A stretch of DNA of 64,000 nucleotides from contig JADWOT020000007.1 of the NCBI GenBank assembly GCA_036345935.2, positions 11,390,099 through 11,454,098 on the forward strand, read 5' to 3'. Every line of letters begins with the position of its first letter. Position 1 is the first letter of the stretch. This DNA comes from Taenia hydatigena. Lineage: Eukaryota; Platyhelminthes; Cestoda; Cyclophyllidea; Taeniidae. The position numbers and the translations under genes are program-made. This document shows, in pieces, positions 21,540 to 34,159 of the stretch. Below the pieces are notes generated by a model. The model did no database searches. It was not told the origin of the DNA and saw only the letters and a program-made list of their open reading frames with translations.

Positions 21540-23499
21540 TAGGGAAATTACGTTCAGGATCGCCCTTAAATGTTCTATTAGTTACTCGGCTGACTAGAAA
21601 TCTAATGTAGAGACAAAGAAAAGTGCAGATGCCGCTGTCACTTGCTATCATTGCAAGTGTACGCGTGGCAATGCACTAAATAGTTCTGTAGGGCTATTAA
21701 CAAGGCTTGAATTGTGATGCCGCTTTTTTTCAGAATGTGCTTATGTTTGTCAACCCAACCAAAGTTAATTTCTGCAAATTCTATGCCATGTGTTTTGCAC
21801 AATTGACTTCAAACCTTTGCGTTTTTTGCTTTACATACGCAAGCCAAAAACCACATCTGCTTATGGGCCTATAAGGAGAACTGTATTGAAAGATCGCGCA
21901 CAGGATCCTTCCCTTACCAAGCGTTAAGCCAAAAGATAATGCTCAATCCTGTTTTCATCCTACTTTAAGACCGTTGCGCAGAGCTAAGAAAATTAGGATC
22001 TACCAATTTTTAGCCTATCTACTCACTGATCAAATCAATGGCCTTTTTCAATCACATTAGCTGGCTTCTAGCTGATGGCACCATAAGGCGCTGGAAAGTG
22101 GACCAAACTCTTTCATAGATGCGCAAAAAATGGCAGCCTATATGCAAAAATGAAATGAGATGAAGTGTAGCCTAGCAAGTCAACGCCGATAGTCCAATCC
22201 CTTAGTTTGCAATAAAGAAACAAGATGACGACCCTAGAGACCTGCCTTTCCGCTGACTTCTTAATCTGCTGTGAGCTTAGCTAAGGACAAGCTAGTAACA
22301 GGCTTCCGATAGGTGGGTAATAAGTAAAAAGGCAAAGTTTCTAAAGAAGTCTAAAGAACAGCGCAAAAAGGAAAAGGGCGAAGGAGGAAATCAAGCATTC
22401 GTTTACCCATTAATTGCCTCCATCAACACTAAACTCACTTTGAGTAAATGAAGGGAGCAAAAGGATTCCATTCAGAGGTCGTAAACGTTGGCACGGCCAC
22501 TCGACGATAGTTGAATTCTGTATCATACTCGACTCAGTCGCTTTCTGCTTCTATCGGTAAAAAGGGTTGGTGTTATGCACATTGGTAACAAAAAGGCTTT
22601 AGCTAACTCTTAACTCTGCCTGCCCAAACCGAAAGTTCATTTTGACCTCTTCACCCAAATAGGCCTCCGCAGTGGTAAGCGTATTCCGAGGTAGAAAACA
22701 TTTCCAAGTGACAGATTACCCGAATATTGCAAGTAAGAATGCCGACATCAGGAGTTATTAGACCCATGAACCCTCAATTGTTAATTAGTAGTCTGAAGGT
22801 TGGTGAAACACCAACATATTTTCCTGTGTCCCATCACAACTGGCTTACTTTTTCCTTGTTTTTGCAATGAAGCCAATTTAGACCGAGAAAGTTAAACTAG
22901 CGAACGCAGGGCTCACTCCAAATCCCTCCACTATATCGCATGTGATTGAATTTCGTAAGTAGTGGGGTAGGAGTTACTCACACCCCTCACTGCTACGAGA
23001 TAGCTCTTCAATTGCTGCAACTAGAAGCGCATGGGATTTTTGTGTGATTTACAATGACTCGAGGAGTTGTCGGCCGATTTCATGCCTCATAGTTCAAATA
23101 GGGACAGAGAGTTGTAAAATGCGTAGATGGACGGTAGGCTCGCCACTAATATTTGAATGCCAGAATTTCCCCTCATGGTTACGTATTAACCTGCATTAAC
23201 CTGTTGGTGCTGCTCTCGGAGAACCAGCGCAAGCAAGAAGCTGTTGTGTGTTCTACTTGGTGGTTTCGGTCTGCGTAACTTTGTCAAAGTCAAAATATTA
23301 TTTTGCGCTAGAATTCAGCCATTGTGATACGAAGACCCATATGTCGCGTGATGAAGTACCCAAATTCAATGATTTTGGCCGAGAAGCCATTGACGGTGGT
23401 CTTCGTGATTTGATAGGCGGGAACGCCAGGCTATGATGAAGGAGGAGCGAAATAAAAAATGAAGCGAATGAGGGAGAGGTTAGTGGGAATTTTCACTAG
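21540..23499. other. No strongly supported gene
   Basis: Mostly unique DNA. A 62-codon frame at 23248-23436 (+) reads well toward its end (E-V-P-K-F-N-D-F-G-R-E-A-I-D-G-G-L-R-D-L) and could belong to the gene whose exon starts at 23500. Confidence 0.35.
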
Positions 23500-23779
23500 C
23501 CAGAAGTCAGACCCAACCCACGAACGCGGCAGGAGCGCATTCTGTTGCAGAACTACCAACACCTGTTACCACGCCTCTGCATACTGCCAAAGACTTTGGC
23601 GGAGTGTCCACAGATCCGATGGGTGTCCGCACCTATGCAACTGGCGCTGCTGTTGTTTCCAATCCAAGTATGCTCAGCGCTCTATGTGAATATGCCGAGG
23701 TGGGGTTCGATACAGATTGCTTATGCCCAAAGGTAGCAGTGGAACTTCGGACATTGCGACAAGCATTTCCTGTGCAGGT
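23500..23779 (+). CDS. Candidate internal exon, unidentified
   Basis: A 280-base exon after TTTTCACTAG (ends 23499), entered with two bases of a split codon and left in phase 0 at GTGCAG|GTAAAT. The frame begins Ser/Thr/Pro-rich (H-S-V-A-E-L-P-T-P-V-T-T-P-L-H), continues with G-V-R-T-Y-A-T-G-A-A-V-V and E-Y-A-E-V-G-F-D-T-D-C, and has no stop. GC is higher than in the surroundings, so the two other frames are also fairly open, but this one reads most like protein. A tiny following exon is possible at about 24206-24230 (acceptor TTTAAGCAG, donor GGAG|GTAAAG). Confidence 0.35.
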
Positions 23780-24594
23780 AAATGGAGCAGAGGGTGCCTC
23801 TGACTTTGACATTAAAATGCACGTAAGAAATGATCTGTATCATGAATGGTTTCTACTTGCCCTATGATTACCAGTAATCCGTCAAGGAGCACATTTAATA
23901 CAGCATGTATCAAAAGGGTCCTAAGGATCAATTATGTAGGGGTAGTAAGCTGGGCATGTCTTAAAGCTACTCAAAGATCTTGGACATCTTGCACTCAAAG
24001 TATTGCTGGTCAAGTGATCATTGAAACCATTCATAATGGCTGTGCAAAGTCCCAAAATGGACTTTCGCTTGGTACTTTACGAAGACACTCGTGTTTAGTT
24101 GGTGCAATGAGCAGGTATAAAAAAATAGGTGGAAATAGAACACTATCAGGAGGCATGTGCCAATTTCTCGGTGCCACTCTGCTGATAGTTGGGTTTATTT
24201 AAGCAGGTATTTCGACGACTCTACACTTGGAGGTAAAGGCACTGTAATGAGGTGCTGAGAATTAAGTTTTGCAAATGCGTTGTACTTATCACATAAGAAA
24301 ATCATTCGCAGCTGTGATGTGGCCTGGCAAGCCTGCCACAATACATGCTTGATCTAGCGTTAAGGCGAATCTGAGTTTTGCCTTCATTTGGACCGCATAA
24401 TCATGCGCGTGGCTTTTGATGATGTACAGTCGTTATCAGTGAGGCGCCCATTTGCTGATCTCAACTTTACGGCTACTTTTACACACCGACAGCACGTGGC
24501 ACAATTAAATGGCCATATGCTGCGTATACACACATCCAGTTTGCGACTGCTTCGCAAGCATTCATTAAATCAGTAACATTGACTGGGTCAGCAT

Positions 24595-26605
24595 GATTTC
24601 GTACACATGAAGCAGCACCCACCGCGCACTTCGCCCATGTAAAGAGCACTTCAAATAAGTCCTAATTAGAGTGATACAAAATGGATAAATTTGAGTTAGA
24701 TTATGTAGCCGTCCCCTGCAAATTATTCAAAGGAAACTGTTTGAGTGTGTGCTTGTGTGCCAGAGGTTGAGTGGGGGTAATCTTAAATAAATTTAGACGA
24801 TTACAATAAAGGCTGAGGAGTCGAGAGCTGCACAGGGAATGGAGCCAAAACTTGACTTTTATTAGCAGGCGAACGACCCATTTCTCTTACGTTGGGACAC
24901 GTGTGTAACACCTGCCATGAAACTTTGGGTAAAGTTGAGGCGGCAAAATAAACACTTGTCCGCAAAACCAGCATCAATAATTGTTAGGCGGTCAATGCTA
25001 TAGGCAAACTGCAGCAACGGATTTATTGTGTGGCATTTTGGAAGCGCGAGCACGTGAAGAGCATGAATCTTGCACAGTCATTTGAGGCTGCTCTAACTCC
25101 GCCTGTCAAAGCGATAAAGAAGTCCATTTAAAATCTGACTCCTGTTTTCGTTCTCGTTCTATCCAACGCGTGGTTGGTAAAGTGCCTTCGCTTCAATGTG
25201 GGCTGTGCCAGCATTGACAGCCAACTATGGTCTGTGTCGATCTGCAACGGAGGGACAGCAACTCTCTCAAACCCAGGCGTCGCAGCACTGATCAGCACTC
25301 CACCAATATGTGAATTGCTGAGTGTCCCACTCCTCCTCACTGTGCATGCGGTGTTGAGGCGTCGTCACCGATCTCACTGATATCCTCATGAATACATTGT
25401 AAATATATCGTGCTTTTTGCTTCTGGGCCTCTTCTTCTTTTGCCATTCGCTCTTTGTTCCAGCTTTTGGCCTTGTAAAAGTGGTCGTTGTGCGATGAGCC
25501 GTCATCGGCCTGCTAAATAGCCTTACACAGCAAGCCATAGAGTGCGTAGCCTGCAGGCACAAGAGCGTATTTTGAACGTTGCAGATGGAACCACCTGCTT
25601 ATAGTGTGACTCTGCTGGTTTGAGCAGCAGATAAGATGGTGTACGGTCATGCGAAAGCAGCACGCTCGATGCACTGCGATCGTTGGTAAAACAGCTGGGT
25701 ATCCTACTGCCATAAAACGTCTTTAGATGAGTACGAGTCTGGGCCAAGAGCAATAAATTGACCATGGTCCATAGAGTTGGTGCCAACATCCACACTTACG
25801 TCATCACCATCGGCAGTATCATCAACCACTAAACCATGCATGGGACGGAAGTGCTTGATACACGCCACTTCCTCCTTTCACTCATCACCCATCACACCAC
25901 CTCAAATACCACTTGGTACGCTCATTGATCCTCCTGTCAATTAATGATTCAATGCACCTTCTTAACAAATGCTAATAAAATTTTCACTGACACGCCTTCT
26001 TTCCTTTTGGAATTGCATTATGGGTGAGATTCGCAAGTTCTTTGCATTGTGTCATCAGAACAAATGCGCGAAGTAGTCAATGCATATGCATGAGCGCGTT
26101 GCCAAAGCTACATAAGGCTTGGTTTAAACATTCTTTAGCCCCAGGGACCAGAATCGGATCACAAGGTCATATCATTATGAATGTCAAATTGGGTACGCGT
26201 TAAAATGCTGCATTCAAATTGGACCCATCCACATGGGCGCAAAAGCTATTCACATTGACTTTGGACCCCCATCGCAACTGGAACAACCTTTTAAAAATAT
26301 CCGCGAACTAGCTGATCTAGTTATAACTCCGGATACAGTTAGGAAGATGCTTGATTAAGCAGGCAACTTTGCTCTATCTAGGGCTCACTATGGCTAAAAA
26401 GCGCGTTTGGGAATGAAGGCGGCTCGTTGGCCTACACAACGAATATTACAAGAGGGGTGAAACTCTGCAGCTTCCTGTTTAGATTGTTTTGCTGCCGATT
26501 CCATTTTCTGCCCTTATTATCATCCAATAGAGCTAGCAAGTTCGAATTTCTAGTCCAGCATGGGATCTTGCAAGAGGTGGTGCAGCAGGCAGCATTCTAA
26601 TCTGA
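24595..26605 (+). repeat. 2 kb direct repeat, copy A
   Basis: Collinear with 31155-33155 in the same orientation. Shared blocks include ATGAA-CAGCACCC at the left end, CACCGATCTCA-TG-TATCCTCATGAA, GCCATTCGCTCTTTGT, CTTGTAAA-GTG and CTCACTATGGCTAA near the right end. Divergence is high but order and spacing hold over 2 kb. The copies are 6.56 kb apart. This copy keeps an open exon-like frame (26139-26358) that copy B has lost. It is either a segmental duplication or a decayed transposon. Confidence 0.75.
26139..26358 (+). CDS. Candidate terminal exon inside repeat copy A
   Basis: Acceptor AACATTCTTTAG ends at 26138. The exon enters with one base and is open for 72 codons to TAA at 26356-26358. 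The sequence is protein-like: P-R-D-Q-N-R-I-T-R-S-Y-H-Y-E-C, G-A-K-A-I-H-I-D-F-G-P-P, then N-I-R-E-L-A-D-L-V-I-T-P and D-T-V-R-K-M-L-D. The matching part of copy B has frame-breaking changes. Family not recognised; it could be a host gene or an element protein. Confidence 0.35.
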
Positions 26606-26683
26606 TAGGATAGTACAAATACAGGAATCTGACCTACTATGAAGCATATTTGTTGCAATAAAAAATTGTTTCTTACTTAAATT

Positions 26684-26950
26684 TCACTCTTTTATACACG
26701 TTTTTGTTTCATTGACGTAGTCTTTAGCAGTAACTTTTCCTGGGCTGTTAAATTTATTCCTTTTCTTTTCAGGTGTCACCAGTACAAAAGCAAATTCCAA
26801 AAAGGCTGATTTCTTAACAAGGAGATAGATGCTATGGCAATTTACTGTTGTGCGTCCACTTTCTTGTCTCCAGGATGCTAGAGATTGCGAATTTGGTTTT
26901 GTCAGATGCCATGGACTAACTATCACGAGTCGTTCTACAGTTGTTGTCAA
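26684..26950 (-). CDS. Open frame, unidentified
   Basis: An 88-codon frame ending K-D-Y-V-N-E-T-K-T-C-I-K-E before the stop. The plus strand of the same DNA carries an excellent acceptor (TCCTTTTCTTTTCAG at 26772) followed by only 14 codons, so the two strands compete. No domain was recognised. Confidence 0.25.
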   Translation of the reverse strand: MTTTVERLVIVSPWHLTKPNSQSLASWRQESGRTTVNCHSIYLLVKKSAFLEFAFVLVTPEKKRNKFNSPGKVTAKDYVNETKTCIKE

Positions 26951-29477
26951 TGCCTGTTGTTTGATTCAACGTAGAGCCTTCAGTCGCAGTAGTACGCTGG
27001 TGCCAACACGTTCATAGCTTATATGCAATTGAAACATTTTCCAACGTTCCTCCGCTCAATTCTAGTTGTCAAAGCAAAATATTAATGATGGTTAGACTTT
27101 ACCAAATAGGACAATCGGCATAAGACATTGGTGAGTATCTAAAACAAACATATGTCACACATTTTTGTTTCTTTTCTTAAAAATGTTTAAAAATTTGACA
27201 CACAGACTTTCCTTCATTTACACGGCGATGTTGCAATTGCGCTATCTAAGCTAAATGCATCGATTAGCCGGCATTTCTACTCGAGATTACTTGGTGTTGT
27301 TCCGCCTACTTCACAATGACTGGTCTCTTGTTCACGCTCAATAGATGTGGCGGCCGTAATTGGGAGGACAGAATGCTGCCGTTGTTTCATCACGTCCCAC
27401 GGGAAGTGATAGGAGCAAATTATCAAATTAAGTGATTTGGTGATGTTTGATCATTACAAGGGCGATGAAGAATGATAGATGGGTAATGCATCGTAAAACA
27501 AATTTTAGTTTCTGCCAGAGGCGAAGGAATAGCAAGCGCTGAACACTACTGCAAAGTCTTGATGTCAGAGGATGGACCTCGTCAAAATTGTGCATTACAA
27601 AGCTCTAAAATACACGGTTAGCTTATCTCTACCATTTTCAATTAAGGCTCAAAATGCTAACGCTGCAGTGTGTCTATTAGGATTCGTTAGCCTCCACCTT
27701 GCAAAGCAGACCTAATCAGACCTAACAATCGCAAGTGAAGGAAAATGCAGCCTTGTAGCCTTTTGTCGAAAAAGTGCGGTAGCATGTCACACTGTGATTG
27801 ATAAAATAGATTAAGTTCATTGCGTCAGAAATGCATTAATATTTGCGCACAGCTTGAAATTTTGGGCTGGGTGCAAACATGATGTTTGAGAATGCTTTCG
27901 GCTATCTGACACCAAGAGAACGTGTTTGGTCTTGGAATATGGGACGAAGGCGAATGGAAATGATTCAACCGGTCCAGCTTGCGCTCACCCAAATCACCCA
28001 GCGCTCCACGCAAAAACATTCAGGGCTTCTGCAGTGAGTGTCCATATTTTATGCTGAGCAGTAAAACTTGTGACATTGTAGTTGAAGAGAAAGAGATGTG
28101 GAAGAGGCTGAAACCAAATTTAGTTTGCTTGATTTTGGAGTTTGCAAATCCAAAATAATTCGATTGCCAAAACCTTTTGCAACGCATTTTTGTAGTGTTA
28201 ATTGCGGCATTATTTGTACAACCCTTTAACTTCGAATTTTGGATCAATACCTTTGCCTGCAGCCATGGCTGATAAAACAGTGTTTTAAAAGGTTCCTATG
28301 GCGATTCTACTGTTTAAACGGCTGCCGAAAATCAGCGCTCTTTTTATAGCCATCGTTAACGTAGAGCTCAATTTTTGGCGATCCGCACATAAATCGCAGT
28401 GCAGCTATAGGTTTCGCAATCATTTTACCAGCTCGCGGACATTTATCAAGACGTATCAAACTAAAATTTGTGCAATTTAACAACCTTGGACGGCCGAGAC
28501 GGGAGGAAAAAAATTGGAATGGACGCATTTGTTAATGATGCGTAAATTGATTTCGCCACAGAGAGGAGCGGCTAAGCCAAATGGAAATGTGTGTATTAAT
28601 TCTTTCCTTTCATGCACCTGACTGGAACGCTATTGTCCGAAAGCAGCATTGCGATGAGTCAGAGAAGTTACAGCTTTCTCTTATAAATTCACAAACACTC
28701 ACTCTACTCTTTTTTCGCGAAAAATGAAGGAAGCAGAACGGTGCGATAAGTGCTGGCTAAAACTCACTGCGTTGTGTCACGGAGCCCTAACAGTTGATGT
28801 TCAGTGGATATTTGATTAATGAACCTAGAAACAGTACTTTACTGATGATATTATTAGAGACTGCGAAATAGCTCTTCGTGTGTGAGATCGAATTTAACTT
28901 TACCTGGGTGTCGGGTGACAAGCGCACGATGACCTTTGGTTATCAGAGACAGGCATTCATGGCCTTCAAGCAAGCAGAGTGCTCCTTTGCACAGGTCGCC
29001 TAATTATGCATTGTAGTTGACTAACTTGAATGAACAAGCTCGTACAGGCCACTAGTTTTTCATTTGATCCATTGGTCGGGACGCATGTTAATAGCAAAGG
29101 GCAACAATGTAGCACTAAATTCAAAGTAATGGAGAAGAACCAATAGCCTTAGTAGAACTCAAACTCTGAGAAGACGATCATCAATTTGTGGACTTTAAGG
29201 TCATTTGAGAATTTAAGTTTCAGACAGAAACGGGGCGTTGGTAAATTCAAAAGGCCTGAAGACCTATTGGTAGCCTCTACTTCAAAGGTGTTTACGTTCC
29301 CATCTTGTGAGAGGGCATCTTTTAAAAAGGCCTTTGCTCTGCACAACTTCATTGAACTTTCTACTGCAGACATGCACGTTTAAAATAAGGCTCAAATAAT
29401 TACAGCTGCTCACCGATCCCCATAAGCTTGCCATATCAGCAATTACTTAACTCGATCCCACTGGGGCGACTATCATA
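26951..29477. other. No supported gene
   Basis: Unique-looking intergenic or intronic DNA. Short frames only (e.g. 28020-28247, - and 29149-29383 on both strands), with no consistent splice signals or RNA genes seen. Confidence 0.4.
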
Positions 29478-29662
29478 CTTGTGATTTACTCCCTGATCAT
29501 GTCATTTTAGTCAAAACACCGTAGAATTTCAAGACAAAGGACGGACCACTAGAGAAGTAGACAACATTGGCTGAAGGCAAAATAACCCTCCAGCATGATA
29601 AGAGAACAGAACAACTTAAGCTGTATCAATCACGATATGCAACGCATTGTCCGATAGACGTA
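29478..29662 (+). repeat. Local direct duplication, copy 1
   Basis: Matches 29706-29932: GTGATTTACTCCCTGATCATG, TCAAAACACCGTAGAATTT, GGAC-ACCA-AGAGAAGTAGAC, then AGAACAACTT and GATATGCAACGCATTG. It lacks about 45 bases present in copy 2 just before AACAGAACAACTT. Confidence 0.8.
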
Positions 29663-29705
29663 GACTTCCTGATAACAGTAGCATGCATATTACAGCGACA
29701 TTATA

Positions 29706-29932
29706 TTTTGTGATTCACTCCCTGATCATGTCATTTTGGTCAAAACATCGTAGAATTTTAAGATGAAGGACGAACCACCAGAGAAGTAGACTGTTGACTA
29801 GAGGTAAAATAACGTTCTAGTATGATTAGAGGATGTGCCGTTGGACACCTGCACTGGCTGTATGTGTAGTCTCAACAGAACAACTTGCATTGTCAATCGC
29901 GATATGCAACACATTGCCCGATAGACAAACGA
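29706..29932 (+). repeat. Local direct duplication, copy 2
   Basis: Longer copy of the local duplication. The extra block (about 29832-29877) is present only here. Differences between the copies are mostly transitions. Confidence 0.8.
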
Positions 29933-30141
29933 TTTGGGCAAAAGAACAGCTCAAGCACTCTTTTCCTGGAATTTTTGCTAAGTGGCATCTTCATCTCTTA
30001 CATGCACAGCTTCTCTCGATGTTTGGAATGATGCTGAAGAATCTTGTCTTAGCATGTCAACATGGGTATGTTAATGGAATTATGCAAACTTCTTCCGTCG
30101 CATTCGCTTTGGCACCTTCATTTCATGATTGCACCATTTAG
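29833..30141 (+). CDS. Open frame starting in the duplication, unidentified
   Basis: A 102-codon frame whose first third lies in duplication copy 2 and whose remainder is unique (W-A-K-E-Q-L-K-H-S-F-P-G-I-F-A-K-W). It begins with GTG rather than ATG and no splice site was assigned. Possibly an exon, possibly chance. Confidence 0.2.
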   Translation: MCRWTPALAVCVVSTEQLALSIAICNTLPDRQTIWAKEQLKHSFPGIFAKWHLHLLHAQLLSMFGMMLKNLVLACQHGYVNGIMQTSSVAFALAPSFHDCTI

Positions 30142-30603
30142 GGCTTCGTTTCAAGTATATTTAGGCGATACTTTACAACTGACGACTGCAATGACGTTGT
30201 TTCCGGACGTTGAGGACACTTGACCCATTCCTTGATTGCAACTCATCTGCAAAATAGGTAAAGAACTTTGCCAACTAACCAGTTGTTGATTTTAGTGGCT
30301 TATTTTCATGTAAGTTAGTAGAATGAGCGGTGTTAAATTTAGTTCGAATCTCTGATTATCGGAAAAAAACAATTAATCGTATCCTCCATTGATCGCCCGT
30401 TCGTTTTCTCGTTTGATATCCAACCACTCGAAGAAGTTAAGCAAGGTGGAATGGAATGAAGCTGAGGTGAGTGGAGTGCTTGGTGGCGGCTCTGCGGAGT
30501 TGTCGATTAAAAGGGTGGACACGCAACATTAACACAATCTCAAATAAACACCAAAGATTGTGTGAAAATGCTTAAGGAATAAAAAAAACTTTTTGAGAAA
30601 TGC

Positions 30604-30675
30604 GGCTCGGTGGCCTAGGGGTATGATTCGCGCTTCGGGTGCGCGAGGTCCCGGGTTCGGATCCCTGCTGAGTCC
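30604..30675 (+). tRNA. tRNA-Pro (anticodon CGG)
   Basis: A 72-base cloverleaf: acceptor GGCTCGG pairs with CTGAGTC (two GU pairs), D arm TGGCCTAGGGGTATGA, anticodon stem CGCGC/GCGCG around TTCGGGT, T arm CCGGG/CCCTG with one mismatch. No intron and no encoded CCA. The first T-run able to stop RNA polymerase III is about 37 bases downstream. Probably functional, although the T-stem mismatch is a caution. Confidence 0.85.
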
Positions 30676-31154
30676 ATAGTGTTGGTCCTTTGTACGCCTC
30701 TTTATTCTTAGCTTTTTCAGTTCGATGAGCACTACATCATCGAGTCATGACCACCTTCCTCTTCCACCCTTATTCTCTCTTCAGTTTGCGCTAAAAATGC
30801 TTCCTAGGCACATTTGTTCCTGCTTACCGGTCGTCAGAAGTGGGCTGGACTCTGCCTACTTTCAATACCATTGCTATTCAACTTTAACTAGTTCAGTCGG
30901 GGCTTTATATAGGAGGCGTTGATGAGATTCGCCCACTAGAACATTTGCCCTCTCCATCCACTTTCATTTACTCTTTTATCCTATCTCCCTTTATTCTTAT
31001 TCACGAGAACAGGCCTAGCGCATGTTGGAAGAATAATGTCAAAGCAAAACAAACCACTAAAGTGGGTGAAATCGATCGCTTATCCCTTACCACTAGTTTC
31101 CTGCCGACAGAGCCAAGGTAGAGCTAATATTTTAACGACTGGTAAGCGGCTAGA
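30676..31154. other. No supported gene
   Basis: Flank between the tRNA-Pro gene and repeat copy B. A 65-codon plus frame at 30725-30922 has no other support. Confidence 0.4.
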
Positions 31155-33155
31155 CTCCGTGCGCATGAAACAGCACCCGCTTCGCCAATGTAAAAGCACC
31201 TAATATAACTCATAAGTGATTGATGCAGAAAAGCTGAGTGCAGACGAGATTGTGCCCGTTTCCTTCAGATTATTAAAAGAAATCGGTTTGGGTGTGCGAA
31301 TGTGTGTGTGTCAGATGATAAGTGGACTTTGTCGTGGATAAGTACAGGCAATTGTAATGAAGGTAGGAAGTGTAAGAAGACGAACAGAGTATGGAGGTAA
31401 TGACACTTCGGATCATCTCGCGATCTATACCAGATAAATTTTTAATGGCAAATGTGCAACTCATTCTTTACATGTTAGAACATGTTTGTGGCACATGTCA
31501 TAGAACTCTAAGCAAAGTTGAGGTAGCAAAATGAATTATGGTCCATGTTATGGAATAAGTTGAAGAAATGGATAGACGCATGGATGTGTGGGTTTATTTT
31601 GAGGTGTTTTGGGTGCTTAAGCACGTGAAAAGCATGAATTTAGCACATTCATTTGAGAATGCTCCAACTCTGCCCACTAAAACTGTAAAGAGTCCTATTT
31701 TAGCTTCCCGCTATCTTGGTTGATGCTCTCTTCTGGCTAATGGGTACGTAGAGCTGAAAGATCTTGTAACTGGCAAGCTGTCTTCGCCTCAACGTGGGTC
31801 ATTGACAGCATTGGAAGTCAATTATCGCTTGTGTTGCTTTGCACTAAAAGAGGAGCGACCCTCTCAAACCTAGGTATCGTAGCGCTAACCGGCTCTCTGG
31901 CGGCATGTAACTGCTGAGAGCTTCACCCTTCTACACTAAGCATACAGTGTTGGAGCTTTTTCACCGATCTCATTGTTATCCTCATGAAAATGTCCTCAAC
32001 GTATCATGTTCGTATGCCATTCGCTCTTTGTCACAGCTTTTAGTCTTGTAAATGTGTCCATTTTGTGATGAGTGTGTCTGATAAGATAGCCTCAAACGGT
32101 AAGTAATTACGTGATTAATCACCGGCGCATATTATGGCTGTGCTACTTGGAAAAACAGGTAAGTTGGTCTGTAGTCATATGAAAGCGGCCCTCCTAATGC
32201 ACAATGATTTTCTTTAAAAGCGCTGGATGTTCTGCTACTATGCAACAAACCATCAGTACCGATCGCCATAACCATCGCCAATATCGCTAGCTACTAAACC
32301 ACACATGGTGCAGATGTGTCCGATCCATGCCACTTCTCTTCTTCCTTTTACTCGTCACTTATCATATCACTTTGAATAGCACTCCGTCTGTCCATAAATC
32401 GCCTGCCAATTAACGTCTCAATACACCTTTTCCACAAATGCCAATACAATTTACATTAGCACGTCTCATCAATTCTTTCGGACTTTTACTAGCGATGAGA
32501 TCTGCAAGCCCATTTCGTTGTAACACCGGTAGGATTGGCTTTATTGAGGAGCCGACTCTTAGAATGTCAGCGTGGCACATGGGATCGGAAATCAGTGCAA
32601 CAATTCCAATCCCTCCTTCCGCTTCTCTGTCCCTTAACCGCTATTAAGTCTAAATCTTGCTTTCCGTGAGAGAATCTCTCACTTGATACGGAGGAATGCA
32701 AACACAGAATATTCAACTCACATGCATGAATTCACTGTCTAAGATATAACAGACTTGATTTGACATTATCTAGCACTAAGAGTCAGATCGGGATCACGAA
32801 GTTTTTCTGGGTCAATGCTAAATTGAACACATTGTAACGAATTCGACCTTTAACAAATACCCGCAAACTATCTGTACCAGTCTTTAACTTCGGATACAGT
32901 TAAGATGTTTGATTAAACAGGCAACTTCACTCCGTCTAGAGCTTACTATGGCTAAGGAGCGTGTTTGAGAATGAAGGTGGCTCGTTGGTTTACGCAATGA
33001 ATATGACATGAAGGATGGCATTCTGTGATCTCCTGCTTAGTTTGTTTTGATGTCAATTCCGTTTTCTATCCTCAACATTTGCTAAAGCCAGCAAGATCGA
33101 TTTTCCAGTCTGGCATGGGAGCTTACGAGAGGTGACACAGCCAGAGGTATACTTA
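31155..33155 (+). repeat. 2 kb direct repeat, copy B
   Basis: Collinear partner of 24595-26605. Frames present in copy A are interrupted here, so it is the more decayed copy. It includes a short TG-rich tract near 31296-31312 that corresponds to TGTGTGCTTGTGTGCC in copy A. Confidence 0.75.
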
Positions 33156-34159
33156 TCTTAACGGCGACTTGTTTTCAACAAAATTTGGCCTGTGTTTAGT
33201 GGCAGGCGCTGCTTTTAAATATTGGATACGAGCCAGCAAATTGGATTTCATTTTATTACCTACGTTTCATGTTCTTGACTTAGTTCATAAATAGCAACCT
33301 TGTCCTGTGTTAGACAAATTAGCTTTCTTCCACAAAACCCTTTCCCCTACGGTCGTATAGCGCTTGCTATGAAATTAGGTACGCAGACACCTGGATAAAG
33401 CCAATTAAAACACAGATAATTTTTGATGATGTATATCCTTGTTAACGTGAGATTCGAATGTCATAACATTTAATTAAATCACTTTAAACGATTTCGAAGT
33501 GTTAACGGGACTTTAGCGACATCAAAGATCACACCAATTTTGTCTCCCTGTTATCTCCAAGTTATGGCACCAAAAGTCAGTTTTATGCCTTGACTAGGTT
33601 TTGACGTATAGCATGAGGAAAGGTATTGTGTAACAACTACCTGGCTGCGGTTGGATAGATCGGTGGGTGCGGCAAGGGCGACGGTGAAATTGTCGGTCCA
33701 CGGGCGAGTGGCGCGACCGGCATCTTAGGTAATTTGAGCTCGTAAGAGCACGTGCTCCATCGCATTGGTCTGGTAGTGCCACTTAATAACTTTCAACTCA
33801 CTTAGCATCACTCTTCCTCATTCCCACATAACGCATTATTTTCCCATAAATTACACCCTTCCTTCTTATTTTACTCCCCTCAATATCTATTCCCTATTTA
33901 ACATTCAGTGTGCCCTTCTCACCTACTCACTTCGTTTTATTCAATTTTTCATGGAAATGTTCACACACTGCGTTCACAACTCACACTATTTTCCCAACTA
34001 ATTTAATCGTTCCGTTCCTGCTTGTCGATTATTCCTAACATTTCTTTGCCGATTTCGTAAACACGAAGTGTTTGAATGATTGTACCGTTTTCAAACAAAA
34101 AGATGCTGTCGATCTTACGTTTGCAGACCGACCGTACTCTTAGAAATGTTGCTTCCGTC
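33156..34159. other. No supported gene
   Basis: Nothing convincing. A 62-codon GC-richer minus frame at 33594-33782 and a C/T-rich plus stretch (33790-33990) were noted. Confidence 0.4.

Noticed and set aside
25513..25860. Minus-strand coding-like stretch (V-V-D-D-T-A-D-G-D-D then stops) in repeat copy A
   Set aside because: Several in-frame stops and a weakly matching broken counterpart in copy B; too decayed to call a gene, noted only as possible ancient coding.
30529..30732. 67-codon minus frame with P-N-P-G-P-R-A-P-E-A-R
   Set aside because: It is simply the antisense of tRNA-Pro; the same residues appear at other tRNA-Pro copies.
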